A stretch of DNA of 64,000 nucleotides from Anabas testudineus (GCF_900324465.2 NC_046627.1:17923022-17987021); one strand, 5' to 3'; shown: positions 36,201-49,702, counted from the first letter of the stretch. Made by a program: numbers and translations. The notes: a model not told the origin generated them from the sequence alone.

Positions 36201-39200
36201 AAAGGAAGACCAGCTGGTGTCGATGGTCAGATATTCTCCACTGCGGGCGCACATCCTCAGAGGTGAATAGTCAAACGGCTGCCCTGCAAACTGAAAAACT
36301 GAGGAGAGACAACAATGGAAATGCATGAGTATCGTCATTATGTTGTACTGGAACAACTTTTACTACAGTATATAAAGAATATTAGATATTGTGGTTTGTG
36401 TATTAAAATACTGAAACATCCAAAAGTCACAGGCAGTGAATAGTCCTGAATTAATCTCCCACAGTATGTTGAGTTCAGACTCACTCTTCTCATGTATAGC
36501 CACCATCATAGGTCTGTCCTCAGGATGGATATAAAGCAGGATGGGGGTTCCCACCAAATCCTGAGGCAGGTAGCCCAACAACGGCACTGCCCTGGAAACA
36601 AACATCACATTTACATACCATTAGACAAAAATGGTATATTTGTTGCTGCCATACAGCGGAGACAGATCAGTTTATATCTAAATATTAAGAGAGGAAAACA
36701 TTACTAGAAAAAGTTGTGTTTTCACTTAAACTTTACTTAAATTTCTATATTCTAGGACTGATGCACAAAACTATGCCTACATCATTATTTATGCATTTGC
36801 TGTAGCTTTTATTGTTTGATTATTAATTCATATCATCATTTGATCTTTCCAAACACAGCAGTAAGCATCATATTAGTTGAGGCAACTGACCTCTCATCAA
36901 CTTCCTGGAAGAGGCAGCTGGGAGTGTGACTGGTTGTGAAAATCCTCTTGTCTGGGGGAATTCGTGGAGCTGAAAGGTACAGACACACCGCAGACAGGAA
37001 GCATGTTTAGAAGCTGACTGATGAGATGGTACCTGCCTGTCTGCTATCTATTTTAATTTCCCTATAATCTATATGTAGAGGGTTTGTCCACATGCAGAAC
37101 AAACTACTCATCAGTTTATTTATTTTCATTATAAAATTATCAAGATGCTTTTGCAACCTAGCCTACAGTACAGTATAATATCAAATACCTTCATAACCAG
37201 AGTGGACTCTCTCTGCGATGAGCAGGCAGCAGGGCTGTGGCTCGGAAACATCTGAGTCTCTGATGGTGAGCTGGTAGGGAGTGAGGCGAAACGGGTAGTA
37301 GCGCATGTCACCACCCTGCGTTCGGTCAGCACTGATCCGACAGAACATGGACTTCTCCTGTGTGCAGTCAACTGGAGGAGACACTGGAAGAACAGGAAAC
37401 ACTATTAATTTTCCAGATTTAATTTGTGGAGTTTTGACCAACAACAATTAATGAATTAACAGACACTGAACACTATATTTTCTATAATAATTATTTGAAT
37501 TTGCTGGCATCCTTGCTATTCAATAGCTCACATGCTCCTGGAATATTTTACTGCCAATAAAAAAAAAACAAATTCAGCTCACCAGATCCAATGCAGGAGG
37601 CCCAAGAGGGCAGGCGACAGGGTGCTGTGCTGCTGTAAAAAGTGCTGACATCCTGCGGAGCCAACAGCTCAGAAAACACCGTCCCCTGAAGACACTCGGA
37701 CTTACAGCGCAGCAGGGATGAGCCCTGGGGTGATACGTACACAACCTTCCCAGATAGGAATGACACAGCCATGGAGAACGTGTCCTAGAAAAAAAAAAAA
37801 AACATTAGATGAAGGTTGAGTCATTTAGTGGGCTGCAATTGCATTCCAAGAAACTGTCACTAAAATCATTCTTGGAGCCAGGTTGTATCTGACAGCTTAC
37901 TAGTGTCAATTTCTGTTACTAAATGAAGGTGTGTGAAGAAGGCTGCTTCTGAACACAGGCCAAGCAAAAGTTGTCTGAGAAAAGAAGGTTTTGAAAAGCT
38001 AATAATAGTAGGAAATCCCATTCTTCATTCACTCTAAAAGTGCTTTTCCATCAGTGAGCTGTTAATGTATTCCATTATTTTGAAAGGCGTACCAGGAAGC
38101 TATTAGTACTTTAGTTCGTTAGTACTGAACTATAAGTTAAGTCAAAATAAAATGTGGGCATTACAGTAAAAAAGCATGATTCAAATGGATTAATAAATAA
38201 AACTTGAATAAAATATCTTTTTGTCACAGTTCAATTGGTGTGTAGCCTGCAGGAAAAACAGATGCAGCACAAGTGAATCAGGATCAATAGGTTCTGAGCT
38301 TCTTGTAAATCTTGGTGACATTCAAAGCCACGTGACTGACTGTTACATTTAATACCTGGGGCTAGAGGAAGTAATATAATGAATATGTCCACAGCTCATT
38401 AAACACAGGAAAAAAATTTAAACTTTACTTGGACTTACAGTGTTTTTGAGGGTGTATTCTGAGGTGATATTGTCAAGCTCCTCAATAGTGAAGGTCGACA
38501 AGTCCAGGCTGCAGCCGTGACACTCCTCCACACTCCACTGGTGGTAGTACTCCTTGTTGGCTGCAAACATTAAAAATATATCAGTTGGCATTTGGACATA
38601 GATAAAGACAGATTTACGTATTGCAGTTTACAGGCAAGAAATATATAATAAAATAGTACTCCTCATCACTTCTCAGAGTAAATTTAATAATCAGGTTTTG
38701 TTTTTCAAAAACAGAACCTCACCTCCGACTTGTCTGACGCACTGAAGTGCATATTTGAGTGCATTAAGAGTGCTGGAGTGGCCCTTGGTCTTGCGCTCAA
38801 CTGGCAGACGGAGCTTCAGCTCTTTGATTGCCTTCATTAGCTCCTTCTGGGTCTGGACCCTCGCAGATTGGTCACTGCTGCAGCCAGAGGTGGAGGGGTG
38901 GTCATGCTCCGAGCTGGTCGACAGCAGGCTGTAGGCCAGGGAGCTGCTGGGAGGTGAAAGGCTCTGCGAGTTGGAGCTGGGAACGAGAGAAATGAGAATT
39001 TATACAGAGATGAAGTACTGGCCATGTGTATGTTGTTGCTGTACTGTCACATGTACTGTACCACATGGAGGGCACGAACATAATTGTCTGATTAGAGCTA
39101 CAAACTTAAAATGATTTCAGCTTCTCCAATGTGAGAATCTAATGCTTTTCTGAGTGATTTGCAATACTAACCTGCCTATCATTGGGTCTTGTTCAGACAA

Positions 39201-40010
39201 ACAGGCCATCTGAGGACATAACCTTTGATTCTGCTAAACTTCCATGGCTTTTTCAAATGTTTTCTGCTATTATCTAAACCAAACGATTGCTCTAGTGAAC
39301 TGAGGAAATAATTGGCACTAACATTTAGATGCAGCCATAGACGCGTTAGGACTTGAATACTTGCTGTGCCAATTTAAAAACAATGTTTAAACTTTGTTCC
39401 TACTGGCCTAATTACACTCTGACTGTGAAACAACAACATGAAGCAGAACAATTTTGTTCTGGCTCAGCAACGTGTAATTTTGTTGATAATCTCAGCTACC
39501 TGAGGATTAACATTAGAATATAAGTTTCAGAAAGACATTACATGCATTAACTAAATCCATTTAATTCACTGTGGCTCTTCTGTCCTTCTTCTCTTACCTC
39601 TTGTTGCTCTCTGTGGTTTCCAGCATCATGCCAGAGTCTTTTCCATTTGACGAGCTGTGGGAGCTGCGTGTGGACTGGCGCCCACGCGAACTGTTCTCCC
39701 TCTCCATCCCACCTTCGCTCTCCCTCTCCCCAGAGTCGTTCCCACTAGAGAGCCCGTCCATATCATCTGAATTGGGGTCCCTTCTGCCGCCAGAGGAACC
39801 TCCAGATCCCGATCCTCCACTGGGAGATGATTCTCCCCTGGCTCCATTTCCTGGCTGAGTGGTGATGCTGGCATTGAGTTGACCACTGCCGTTTTTCGGA
39901 GACTTTAACCCTTCTGAGTCTCCTTCCTGGTCATTGTCTTTGTCACCTGCCCTTGCCACTCGCCCCTGACCACTGCTGCTGGCCGTTGATTTAGAGTTGT
40001 CATAACTCAT
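30581..40010 (-). CDS. per1: Period circadian protein 1
   Basis: Nineteen coding exons on the minus strand (high ends 40010, 38976, 38560, 37784, 37383, 36969, 36591, 36298, 36037, 35469, 34962, 34711, 34230, 33685, 32971, 32086, 31576, 31115, 30883) sum to 4362 nt, 1453 residues plus TAA. PER represses CLOCK-BMAL transcription together with CRY. Visible parts: a Ser-rich N-terminus, the beta-TrCP degron TSGCSS (exon 2), PAS-A ([15 protein letters not shown]), PAS-B ([16 protein letters not shown]), [18 protein letters not shown], the CK1-type serine cluster [13 protein letters not shown], a basic [12 protein letters not shown] signal, [19 protein letters not shown], and the CRY-binding end ([37 protein letters not shown]). 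[14 protein letters not shown] and the PLNEDVFTP context favour PER1 over PER2/3. Human PER1 has 1290 residues; the excess is low-complexity. The a or b co-orthologue is unresolved. Confidence 0.92.
33239..33288. repeat. (TG)n beside the per1 exon 14 donor
   Basis: About 25 TG units start seven bases beyond the donor at 33295/33294. In the per1 pre-mRNA this is a CA repeat adjacent to the 5' splice site. Confidence 0.9.
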
Positions 40011-40065
40011 ACTAGAGTAGGATGAGGTGTTTAAGGTGTCAGCCAAGACCAAAAAAAACTTTACT

Positions 40066-40101
40066 TTAAGTGGGACTACTGTGTATCCACAGGTGAATCA
40101 T
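40066..40101 (-). other. Short upstream ORF in the per1 leader
   Basis: Eleven codons (MIHLWIHSSPT, then TAA) in the exon that carries the per1 start. The exon probably opens at 40152, after a pyrimidine-rich acceptor. It ends about 55 bases before the main ATG at 40010, so it could lower translation. Confidence 0.45.
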
Positions 40102-42823
40102 GGCTGTTAGCTGATAGGTAAAGAAACTAAGGAGAGAATTGCACGGTTTCACCTGCAAAAACAACAAAAAAAAGTTAAATATCAAGGATTTTGGGCTGTG
40201 AGCCTGTCTTTGAGGGTGCAGAAAGCGCTGATTTCCAAATGCCGGTAGAATCTTCCAATTCACCAAAAAGTAAATGATGCCTTTCCAAAGCAAATCATCT
40301 TTAACTATCCTGTCACTCAAAGTAGTGCAGACGAGTGATGAATTTCTGGTTATGAAACAGCTTTGGCAATAGGGCTCCAACAGATGGGATGAGAGGTTTG
40401 TGAGGGAGAGTGAGAAAATCAGCTCTTGGTGAGAGCAAAAAACATTCTCTTCACTCTGTATCAGAGACGTGTTGATCTAGATGCTAAAGGCCACCTGAGG
40501 TGACAGGAAAAAAAAGAGAGAAATGGACAGGAAAAGAGAATTATTAATGTTAGCTACAGGATTACAAAACACTTCTCGTGGTCTCACCAGTGTCTCCTGA
40601 GGCCAAGTTAAAAAAACAAAAATAAATGTTTATCACCAGTTTACTGTTTTGGTCTCCGGGGAACATTTAAATATGGCCATGAAATGTTTTCATTGCCTTG
40701 TGGAGCAGACTGTGAGCCTTTTACCCAGATTATCACCTCATTTTAAGAACAGAAGGACGATAATCCCATGCTCCTAGTGCATATACAGTACATGCATCTG
40801 AATACAGAGCAGGTGAACATTACCAAAATTACACAGGACATTTGTTAGTCGTCAAAGCTTAGTCCACTTTTACGTCAGAGTCAAAACAAACAGGATGGCA
40901 GGAGGTGAGAACAAAGCGCAACGTCAGCGGGCTGTTGTAAATTTAGGTTTGTTTCTAAATAGTAACTTCAAGCAGATACCTTTATGGCCACCACCTACGC
41001 AAGTAAAAGTCCAGAGCTATTTATTCTTTAGGAAAGGGAGAGACCTATAATCCTTTAAACCCTGTGGACGCAACCGAAGACAACGCAGGTAGGTCATCAG
41101 TCTTTAATCCAGTCAATTTTATACTCCAAGCTGTCCCACAACCCTCTTTACCTGCCTCACACAGGTGCGTGCTGATGCTTTGATGTAGAATTTGTTCAGG
41201 ACAGATTTAACTACGCTCCTGCGCTGACAGCTCAGACATACCTGAGCTTCATGTTCTGACGCAAAAACCCAATACGGCTGAGTGGACAGGTTCACAGGGG
41301 CCACGAGCTGGAGACTAGATTACATTAGGTTTGCGCAGCTAAAGACAAATGTAGTGCATTACACAGAAATAACTAATACAAATGTAATGACTTGGGCATG
41401 GCAAGAGGTGAACTGCAGGTATTTGAGTAAAACAAATGGATGTGATGCTAGATCAACGCGACTAAGCTACCTTCTTAAAATCCAAGAAATGCTAATCAGC
41501 ATTATGTTTGGTCAGATGGACGATGCACATGACAGACTGCCACAGTCAAACTGGGTGGGGGGGGAAGAAACTACGATCTGGAAATATGTAAGCAGGTCAT
41601 GAGTAGGCGTCAAGACAGGCTGGCATCCATGCATACTTCCACATATAAGGCAAAGACACTTGGCGGTGAGCCGAGGTGAATTTGGACTCTGTTCAGGCTA
41701 CCAGGATACCTGGATGTGACATGGTGGGGCGTTTGCTTGCATCCCAAAATTCAGACATTTCTGCAGGAGGTCACAGTAAATGATCTAAAGTCAGGTGACC
41801 TGAAGTGTTCAGACTTTGAAAGAACACCACAGCAACAGATAGAAACGCGCAGAGATGCCAAAGGGGTTCACTCAAACTCTACACTTCAGTTCCGGTCAAT
41901 TTTGAACCCATGACCATGACTTAGCAATCGAAACCACAGATCCACTATGCTGCTAGATCCTGGGAATGAACATGGAAAATGGCTAATTGCTTGATGTTAG
42001 ATGCTTAATTAAATCTTTTTCCCGTTGTGTGGATCTTACTACAGACTCTGTGCCATCAGGTTAAAAGTTGCCGAAAACTTCATATGCTTTCGAGAAGTCA
42101 CATGGTAGCTGACACACCATCTCCAGACTAAACGTGGGTGTTGGCAGCAATATGCACCACAGTATACAGAGAACTGTATGTAGTCAGCAACACATTTCTC
42201 ATGTGTGATAGCCCTATGTGTTGGAGCTAAATATCATGTGTTTACCTGAGTGACACATTTAAATCAACATGGTTTGAGAAGACGCAGGAGACGCCATAGC
42301 ACTAAATTTAGCAAAGTCATACAATGTTGTTATCAGTGAAGCAGCAGTTCTCCACTTGACTTCATCTGGGCTCTGCTCCAACAGTTGGCCACAAATCTGC
42401 TCACTGTGATGGTAATGAGACGCAAGTGTTCATCTGATATGAGTACAGTATCTGTAAGACTTCAAACTATCTCACTGAGTTTAAGCATAGCAGCTATGAT
42501 TACAGTGTAATAACTGCTCAAGTTTAACCAAGCATACAGCAGAGTTAACTGTAACCGTAACTTGACCGACAGCCATGATGAAGACTACGTTGTATAAAAA
42601 AGATGTGTGAAGCTATATCTTGCAGTAATGGCTCCTGAAACATCTTTACACTGAAGCTTGATGCTTACACAATTAGCTTGAGATCTCAGTAAACCAACTA
42701 CGTCTGTGTTGATGACATGCACAGAATAAACCTGGAGGATGCAATTACACCTCAATTGGATAAAAAAAAAAAAAAGAGACAAGTGAAGTCAAAAATGCAC
42801 ACAACTCACTGGATGCACCTCCT

Positions 42824-42829
42824 CACGTG
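42824..42829. promoter_or_regulatory. CACGTG E-box in per1 intron 1
   Basis: A perfect palindromic E-box about 320 bases inside the intron from the proposed alternative exon. CLOCK-BMAL binds this motif in known Per genes; function here is inferred. Confidence 0.35.
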
Positions 42830-43142
42830 TCAACTTGACAGTTTTCTTGAACTTCCTTGGTGGTAAAATGACAATTTGGAGCAATTAATTATATTCTGTC
42901 ATTGTTTTCTGACCGAGAATTAATGAGATAATTATCAGCTATTGATCACAATCACATATTACCAACACAAACTGTTCAGAAAATAATAATTTCTTTTATT
43001 GATGAGAGAAGCTCTAACTTGATTGTAAATCCCAAGCAGCAACATAAAGTGTGCTGGTCTGCGCAGGTCACTGTTTCACACTACAGGCTACACTGACATG
43101 TTATCACATCAATAGATGCTGCCTGCACAAAACAACAATCAC

Positions 43143-43480
43143 CTGGAACGAACTCAGTGTAACATGACACGCTTCCCTACTGCTACGTACGGACCGAGGC
43201 TGCAGGAAGCTGTGGGCCGGCCCAGTGCGGGAACATGTGTGAACTTCTCCGTCAAGCCGCTCCGCCACAGCTCCGCGCATCACGACTTGTCTTTATTATC
43301 CGTGCATATTAATGTAGGAGCAGCTTCCCGCACTCGCACATTGCCTTCCTGTGCAGGTCGGTGCAGACACAGCAGCTCTCCGCTCCGCTTTGTGTACATA
43401 ACACGTGTCCGATGCGGTGACCGCCCCCCCCCCCCATCACCGGAAAGCCTCCCCGGCGGCTGATTGGTTGGCTGGGTCGA
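43143..43480 (-). promoter_or_regulatory. Candidate internal promoter and leader exon of per1
   Basis: A CpG-rich island with CACGTG at 43402-43407 and an inverted CCAAT box (ATTGG 43463-43467, so CCAAT on the minus strand) about 57 bases upstream of it, and a donor CCAG|GTGATT at 43143/43142. Motifs point to minus-strand transcription. Mammalian Per1 is known to use two promoters; the parallel is an inference. Confidence 0.45.
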
Positions 43481-46400
43481 GGGCTGGGCTCCGTGCGGAG
43501 CGATGTCGGCCAGGATGTGAGGGAGGGACCGGCTAAATCACGGCACATTAATGAGACGAGAGAGGTTTGAATGAGTGGGCTGAGGACTGATCAACGTAGT
43601 AGGAGTTAAATTACGGAACACTAAAGGACAGATTCGCAGTTTAGTCTCATAAAGGTCCATAAAGAGAGCCGAAAACTAGCTAAGACTGTTGTTAGTCCAA
43701 TATTTAGGTTCCGTATGATGATATAAGAACACACTCTGCCACACCTGTGGTTTTATTTTTATGGCAGCTATAGTTTTACAGCTAGAAACTAAATCATTGA
43801 TCTTGTAAGAGAGGTTAAAGAGTGTCGGATGCTGTGGAAAAACCTATATTCACAGTAACACAGCTGAAGGATTATGAATGTACAATAAAGTGGTTCAGCA
43901 ACCATGGAGCAAAGGTATGCAAAGTCCTGCCCAATTATTTCTATTTCCTGGATTTACTGGATTCTTATGTTTTCTAGGAAAACATGTTTTCATGTCGGCA
44001 CTGGGCAACATGATTATGTCAATCTGCCCGCTTTTTCTCTGCCTCTGTAACTAACTGGGTGTGCAGCTTTATTCTATTGCCATTGTTTTGGCTGAAACTA
44101 CCCAACCACAAAAAAAAAATTCAAATGATGTGTCACAGCAGTATCACACAGTACCCATTATGTTTGCATGTTTGTAAAGCAAGTCAGAACTTTCCCTGAG
44201 TTATTAGTACGTGCATATTTGAAGCTGAAATGAAAAGAAAGAAACCTATCATGGTGACAACCAGGAAGAGATACATTTGCATGTGACTACACCAACGTAG
44301 ATTTGTTATGATTACATCAAAGGTACAGTTCAAATTGTGCACCGTTTTTGCACTCTAAAATTAGGGAAACAAATCAAGCTGTCTCTTACAGGGAAATGTC
44401 CCGTGCACTCTATCCACAACAGTAAGTGCGCATTTGCTAGCATGCCGATGTATCCAGGCTGTTATACATAGCCGTGGTATGGAAAGCGCACAAAAGCAGA
44501 CATTATAACCATCTCTAAGCCATAACAATGGTATGAGGAAGCATGTCCATTCTAACAAGTCAAATTATCTCTCTTTTTAAAAGAACCTAGCATTTATTCT
44601 GAATTTTAAGCTTTTGTGTGAACATTTCTGTGAATTTAGACCCCAAAAAAATAGGGAGTCAAGACATTGTCGGGACAATGTTTGTGAATAACACAAAGAG
44701 ATAATTGTAACGGCCTCAAACCACATTCCAGTCTTGCTTAACATAATATCTATATTAAATATCACATTTCCACTGTAAACAACATGAAAATGACACATTC
44801 CTAGTTCCTGGTTACTAGCCTGCCAGCAAAACCATGTTCTAAATTATATGGACCTCTGAAACAACAAATATGCAATACACTGTATAAACATGCAATTGCA
44901 CACATATCTTTGTTGAACAACCCATGTACAGTACTATAGAAACTGTTGATATATACAATAAAACGAATAATAGAATGTTTAGACCAACTTTAACACAGCT
45001 TTGTGTTAAAGTAAAAAAACAAACCCAAGATTAATAATTTAACATTTAAGACAAGCATAACTAGCAGGAACATGGAGACCCAACCATCTGAGGCAAGCTT
45101 AAGAGCCACAAGTGGGCTGTTTCCTGACAGCCCATTGTAAAACAGTTAGCCCTGATTGTTTTATTGTTGTCTAAGAACATGGAGGACCCACACTGTCTCT
45201 CTACTACCAAAGTATTCTCCCCTGTGTACATTTTTGCAGAGAGTAAGGCACAGCCAAAGGTCTTGTAGCCAAAATTAGAGGAAAACTGCGCGGTGGCTGT
45301 TCTGCTGCACCTATCAGAGTTCAGATTTGGCAATGTTGGTGAATCCCTGATTCTGCGAAGGAAACTATAGACTGTTTACTTGCCCTGTGTGTTGAGCCAG
45401 TCTGAAACTTTAAATGTAGTTCACACCACTTCTGCCATTTCACCTCCTCTTAAAATTAGTGCTGCTCACTGGTGTCAAGTTGATTTGCTTATGCATAAGC
45501 TGTAAGTCATCTTCTCTCTGTAACTTGTGATTGGGGCTAACAGTAGTTGAATGAAGGTTAGTTTGAATGTTTTTTAACTCCTGTTTGGTCCTTTCCACTG
45601 CAAACTTTTTGGATCTTTACGTGCACCTGCTGCGCGCAGTCATGCACCAGAGATATCGGCAAGAACCTGCAGGGTTGCATCTGTGCTGATACATGTGCAT
45701 CTCTCAAGCTTCTATGGTCTCACGTACACAGTGCTGTCTGTGGAACACATACTGTAAAGCAGAAATCATGTCACACTCCACAGCGCATCTATAGTGAATG
45801 ATGAGGACTTTGCATCCTCAACACTACATCACATCTAATATGTCACAGGGGATGTTCGAAGCAAATTTTGCTGGAGTTGGGCGATATTTTCCAGTTTATG
45901 ATGAAATAACAACACATGTACTGTAGGTACTGTGCTTGTACTGCATTAATGTATTGCTTTAGCTGTCAATCGCTGGGCATCATGTCATTGGCTACAAGCC
46001 ACTTGTATTCACAAATGAAATAGCACTGCACGTACGCCAACCCATAACAACACTTTTGGTCACAAGAACAATATTCACATACCAGAATAGAAATTTATCC
46101 AAATGAAGTAAATTGTATGCACATTAACAGCATAGTGGATCAAAACTAGAAGTCCGTTTAAATTAGATAACCAGTTTAAACATAAACCACAAAACATTTA
46201 CTAATGCTTCATTAGATCAGCCACAGTTAATAGAATAATAACAGTCCGTAATATTGAAAAAAAAAAACACTTCAGATAATATATTTAATTTCTGTGTGTG
46301 AGTGGTAGTAGAACAACCAAAATAATGGAGTGTGAATCAGCTCCACACCCAGGATCACGTTTGCACTCATAGAATAACTAATAGCTAACCTAATGGACAG

Positions 46401-46875
46401 TCACAACCATCTATAAAATACAACAACCACAACTTAAATACAACTTAGCATGAACAACACTGTGGCGCATTTTGAAGCCATTGTACTATTGTGCAACACA
46501 TAATGTCACCGGTCCACTACACTGGCACAGAAAATGTCAGTTTCGTTTCAACTTGAGGAGAAAAGGGGATTGAAATATAGATGAATAACATTTTCATTAG
46601 CAAGTGGTGCTGGCTTTTCTTCTGCATTACAGACGTTATAATCACAAACTTGTATATATGTCTGGTTAGATGAAGCAACGCAGATTCAAGTGAAACACAG
46701 GTTTCGGCTGTACATTGTAATAACTTTGAATACTTAGTAATAAGCTATATATTAAAAGTATAGTTAATAAAAGCCCGCTACATGAAGCCACATCTGTAGC
46801 TTCTACACCAACAGCTAGCATGCTAGCTACAAAGCAGCCAAAGACACGACAACAACACAAACCCCACTTGCTTAC

Positions 46876-47040
46876 CTTAGATATGCTTCAAAACGATAAC
46901 GAAAGGTTTGATATGCCACGATGAGACACCGGAGAGTCCAAAAGAACCAGCATTAATCCTGGGAGCATCGATTGTCTTTGCATAGCAGTCTGTATTTGCT
47001 CTCCAGACATTTTTGGTCGCCCCCCCCTCAACACTAGTTT
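46876..47040 (-). other. Candidate noncoding first exon of per1
   Basis: It ends at a good donor (TCTAAG|GTAAGC, 46876/46875). It contains an ATG (47010) opening a 40-codon frame that stops at 46888, before the donor, so it would be an upstream ORF rather than part of PER1. The 5' limit is a guess from the promoter motifs. Confidence 0.45.
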
Positions 47041-47210
47041 ACACGCAGGGACACACGTGCCGGTGCATGGTCTAGCAAGTGATGCTGAACCCGTCGCCGT
47101 GATTGGTCAGCGAGAGCCCGCGTCCCCGCCCACACACGCCCCCGGCGCGCTGTGATTGGCCGACGGGGGGCGTGGCCAGGCGCACGGGGCCCGGCGGTCA
47201 CGTTGCAGAG
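47041..47210 (-). promoter_or_regulatory. Candidate distal promoter of per1
   Basis: A GC-rich island with CACGTG at 47054-47059, two inverted CCAAT boxes (ATTGG at 47102-47106 and 47155-47159), a GC-box-like GGGGGGCGTGGCC at about 47165-47177, and CACGTT at 47199-47204. CCAAT orientation fits minus-strand transcription into the exon at 47040. Confidence 0.55.
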
Positions 47211-48262
47211 TGACTGTGCCTCTTCGCTTCTAAACATACTGGAACACGAGAGGGCGTGGCCCTGCAGCCTACCGTAAGACCGGCAGCAGCGGCGCAACGA
47301 CATTATACTGGTCAGACAGTATCTCAGCATCTCTCCTTACATTATTACTTTTACTGTAAGGCAGTTGTACAAAGTAGTGTGTTTGATGACTATAGTCACT
47401 CGTTCTTTTGCAGAGTCTGATTAATAATACAAAATACTGTAGCCTCTAACAAAGATACTTGCAGTTTTTGAGTGTGAGGTGCAGAAGATGTGCACTTACC
47501 ATCATGATTTGATGTTTCCCAAATGTCTTTCACTGCTAATGGGATGTGTAGGTTTATCATTTTCATGCACAGGTGTAGTAAAACATGGGCATCCTAGCAG
47601 GAGTACGAATGAAAAGTATTTATATTGTCAAAGACATATTGACACAGGCTACTAGTCGTAATACTGTAGTAGTAGTAGCAGATGTAAGTACAGCTATGAT
47701 AAGAAAGACTACTTTATTTTTATTAACTTAAAGTTTTTAATAATCTGAATAGAACTGTCATGAAAGATCAATGCAATGCACAATGTTGTTTATGTATGTA
47801 TATATTTTTTTCAATCTCAGATCCTTAAAATGATTATGTCATAGCTCTGTGTTGTTTAATTTGACCTTACTTTCTAAATTCACATTTAAAACAGCTATAG
47901 CAAAGCAACAGGCTATGTGTCTCCATTGTTCCCAATTTATCTATAAATGAATTTTAAATTGCTGATATACAACAGTGAATAGTAATAAAGGCCACTACAC
48001 TGCATATTAAACACAGAATAAACACATTATGAGGTGCAGCTGTAATTGAGCAGTTACAATGTAGCTGTACTATAAAGTTAAGTTATTAATTAACTTAAGC
48101 TGAGTTTCAAAGTGACTTATGGTTCGGAGCAGGATACTAAAGCAGATAATACTGTGGTCTGTGCAGGGCAGGTGCATTGCGTCTGAGTCACACACAGGGC
48201 TGTTTGTGCTGCGCGTTTGTCTCGTATTTACGGCTTCCGCCAGACAGCCGCATGCACAGCTC

Positions 48263-48288
48263 AACGTGCTTTTGGCTTGATGACGTCA
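48263..48288. promoter_or_regulatory. CRE (TGACGTCA) with nearby E-box-like AACGTG
   Basis: A full palindromic CRE at 48281-48288 with AACGTG at 48263-48268, about 1.25 kb upstream of the proposed per1 start. CREs bound by CREB mediate light induction of mammalian Per1; relevance here is inferred. Confidence 0.4.
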
Positions 48289-49582
48289 TTTGTTCTTCTA
48301 ACCCTCTCCGAAGGCACGCGGCCGACGGGGTGGTTGGTGAGTGTCTGTAAACAGAGCAGATGTAGGGCACTTCTGCCACCGTGTAAATAAGAATTACTAC
48401 ACGATTACAACAACAAGGTCCTTTGCAAAATAACGATGATCTGCTTAATATCTGATCAAGATGAAAAACTACGTTTATACGTACGAGAGCCCCCCACCTC
48501 ACCCGCGTCTGCAAAGCTTTGTCTGAGTCCAATAGGAGACCCTAATGAAATCTATTATATTTCCACAATGACACTGATCTTTCATCTCTGCACACGTTCA
48601 AGATACTTGATGCTGGTCTTTGTAAGTCCAGCTAAACCAGCAGGGGGCTGCAGACTCAGAGGCCTCTGATTCAGCCTCACTGGAGTCTGAGTGAGTGCCA
48701 AAACGTTATCAATAAATCATTGCTTTTACATGTTATTGCAGTGAAGTCTGGTCTAGTTGGAGTAAGATTGCTTTTGAAGAATATGGAACAAGAAAGAATG
48801 AAACTTCACTTATTTGATCAAACTCAGACTGCTGATGCGTCCTGTTGCTTCACATTAGAGGTCATAGCGCTAATGTTGCACAGACAAAGACTATCATTTA
48901 CCCATCCCGTGTGTATTAAGTGATGGGCTTACTAATCTCTGACATAAAGTATATGCACAATCATAAATCTACTGCACTGCCTGCACTAATATAAATCACT
49001 GGTCCCTCTCTGCCACCACTTCTACTTTCCTCACCCATCAGCTTGTCGGAGCTTGTTTGTTGGAGATGGTGGAACCTGAAACTTGATTGTGTTTGTGCAG
49101 GCTACAAATCCAGCGATGAACTAGAAAGCTGTACAGAGCTGCAGAATTTGCCGTTTACCAGTTGATCTTGTTTTCACAAAAACATGGACCTCAACTGATT
49201 CTGAAGAAAAGGGGGAGTGCGAACAAAAGCTGATTCCTACTTTTATTTCACTGAAATGTTTTCATTTTTTGAGATGCTGTTTGATGATGACATAGTGACA
49301 GATCAACATCACAACAACTTTAAAATGTGTTTCACCACATGTCACATGTCACCAAAACTGAAACTAATATGTACTAACAGGTCATTTCATTTGCAGCTGC
49401 GACAGAAAGTACTTGAGAGACACAGAGTGATTGTGTCCAACAGAGGGCAGCATTGCATAACATTGGTGCCATGTTAGGGAAACCGGTGATATGCAAAACT
49501 GAGCTCATGATAAAGTCAAAAGTCATATTTGCAGAACAAACTGTGCATTTTCTCTACTGTTTGATGCTGCTTGATACTTGAT

Positions 49583-49606
49583 ACACACACACACACACAA
49601 CACACA

Positions 49607-49698
<92 letters not shown>
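49583..49698. repeat. Compound (CA)n(TA)n microsatellite
   Basis: An interrupted CA run followed by about 30 TA units. Confidence 0.9.

Positions 49699-49702
<4 letters not shown>

Larger units (their letters stand above)
40153..46875 (-). other. Long 5' intron of per1
   Basis: A 6.7 kb stretch between the proposed leader exon and the first coding exon. It contains the alternative promoter region at 43.1-43.5 kb. Elsewhere there are only short, non-homologous open frames and AT-rich DNA; no transposon was identified with confidence. Confidence 0.5.

Noticed and set aside
39571-39858. Plus-strand open frame of 95 codons
   Set aside because: Antisense of the Ser-rich first coding exon of per1.
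41230-41300. Another per1 leader exon with donor CTCAG|GTATGT
   Set aside because: Only a donor-like string and a weak CCAAT-like match; no E-box or CpG enrichment.
43116-43463. 115-codon plus-strand frame over the CpG island
   Set aside because: GC-rich DNA has few stops by chance; promoter motifs and splice donor point to noncoding minus-strand function.
45061-45333. 90-codon minus-strand frame in per1 intron 1
   Set aside because: No family resemblance, no clear splice signals in phase; length is compatible with chance.
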